Assembly (NCBI GenBank): GCA_018609925.1
Contig: JAHEOG010000130.1
Coordinates: 1 to 6,363 of the forward strand
Direction of reading: 5' to 3'
DNA length: 6,363 nucleotides
From: Gammaproteobacteria bacterium
GTDB taxonomy: Bacteria; Pseudomonadota; Gammaproteobacteria; Thiohalorhabdales; Thiohalorhabdaceae
Below are positions 5,706-6,363 of the stretch, piece after piece. The translations under genes and the position numbers were made by a program. The stretch's first letter is position 1. Every line of letters starts with the position of its first letter. Under the pieces are notes generated by a model. It was given only the letters and a program-made list of their open reading frames with translations, made no database searches and had not been told where the DNA came from.

Positions 5706-6363
5706 ATGGAAGCTCGCCAAAGGGGGGGGAGCGCCTTGCCGGATTCCGTCTTCCTCGTGACCAACCGGGCCTTCCAGAGTCTGGGCGACGCCGGCCATCG
5801 CCTGGAGGATCGCCTCAGCCGCAAGGGGGCCAAGGAGCTGCGCTGCTTCGAGGCCCGCCCCAAGGACGCCGGAGCGGGGGACTGGCACCTGGAGCTGATC
5901 CCGGACCGTCCGGGCCGCGAAGCGCGGCAGCACCACGGACTAGCCGAGCTGTTCCCCGAGGTGAAGCGACCCGCCGGCAGCCATCTGCTGGCGGCCCGGG
6001 TCGTTCGGCGCCTATGGGACGAGGGCACCAACCTCCTGCTGTTCGTCCACGGCTACAACAATACCGCTGACGATGCCCTGACCCGGGCGTGGCGCCTGGC
6101 CAAAACCTACGGGGTGGAGGTGGTGGTGTTCTCCTGGCCCGCCAACGGGGGCGGCGAGCGCTTCCTCGAGACGCTGCACGGCAAGGCCAGTTACCTCTCG
6201 GACAAGTCGGACGCTCGCGCCTCCACGGAGGCCCTCGACCGGATGCTCATGCGCCTCCACCACCTTCTGTCCGATCTCAACGCCGGGATCTATGCCGAGG
6301 GGCGCGAGCGCGCGGCGCTCGAGCATCCGGACAATCCTGAGCGCCGGCGGGAAGTGCTCGCCA
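5706..6363 (+). CDS. alpha/beta-hydrolase, DUF900-like (3' end beyond the window)
   Basis: An open frame that runs off the right edge; 219 complete codons are visible from the ATG at 5706. The early strand VFLVTNR (15-21) and the core LLLFVHGYNN (oxyanion-type HG at 115-116) followed by VEVVVFSWPANGGG (136-149) match the alpha/beta-hydrolase layout, most like the DUF900 type (VHGYN ... FsWPs). A long helical, charged stretch follows (ASTEALDRMLMRLHHLLSDL and on), and the expected GxSxG nucleophile lies beyond the window, so catalysis cannot be judged. There is no signal peptide, suggesting a cytoplasmic protein. The start is uncertain: ATG 5706 has AGGGTGG at 5694-5700, but an in-frame TTG at 5736 has the stronger purine run AGGGGGGGGAG (5721-5731) at good spacing, and homology begins just after it. 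Substrate unknown; possibly in an operon with the SDR gene. Confidence 0.82.
   Translation, partial: MEARQRGGSALPDSVFLVTNRAFQSLGDAGHRLEDRLSRKGAKELRCFEARPKDAGAGDWHLELIPDRPGREARQHHGLAELFPEVKRPAGSHLLAARVVRRLWDEGTNLLLFVHGYNNTADDALTRAWRLAKTYGVEVVVFSWPANGGGERFLETLHGKASYLSDKSDARASTEALDRMLMRLHHLLSDLNAGIYAEGRERAALEHPDNPERRREVLA

Noticed and set aside
5063..6031. - strand open frame (322 codons) across the SDR gene and the hydrolase start
   Set aside because: It spans two well-supported + strand genes and their spacer, and its product is Arg/Ser/Gly-rich without motifs.

Overview
The window is GC-rich chromosomal DNA with G/C-ending codons. It holds six protein genes and no RNA gene, mobile element or CRISPR array that I can see. 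UbiG, a ubiquinone-biosynthesis methyltransferase, together with an outer-membrane barrel protein, indicates a Gram-negative proteobacterium. The gene families fit a high-GC gammaproteobacterium; anything narrower, such as Ectothiorhodospiraceae or Chromatiales, would be a guess.

Layout, left to right: (1) a + strand TPR plus beta-barrel outer-membrane protein resembling the surface lipoprotein assembly modifier (Slam, DUF560) architecture. Its reading frame is open to the left edge, so the true start may lie outside. (2) A 182-bp gap with a weak promoter candidate, then a small + strand DCC-family (DUF393) putative thiol-disulfide oxidoreductase. (3) On the - strand and convergent with it (12 bp between stop codons), ubiG, preceded in its operon by an SRPBCC/START-like protein whose stop codon overlaps the ubiG start (ATGA). 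(4) A 137-bp divergent intergenic region with a two-tier GC-rich hairpin, then a + strand homocysteine S-methyltransferase family gene. (5) A 269-bp gap with no convincing gene but two perfect hairpins and a short palindrome, then a + strand short-chain dehydrogenase/reductase (SDR). (6) After 70 bp, a + strand alpha/beta-hydrolase related to the DUF900 type, cut by the right edge of the window before its nucleophile Ser region.

How the genes relate: only the SRPBCC-ubiG pair is firmly linked, by translational overlap. The SDR and hydrolase may be co-transcribed. The other genes look like independent housekeeping or accessory units. I found no clear novel multi-gene system. The most interesting points are the START-like/UbiG coupling, the Slam-like barrel without an adjacent lipoprotein, and the structured leader of the homocysteine methyltransferase gene.
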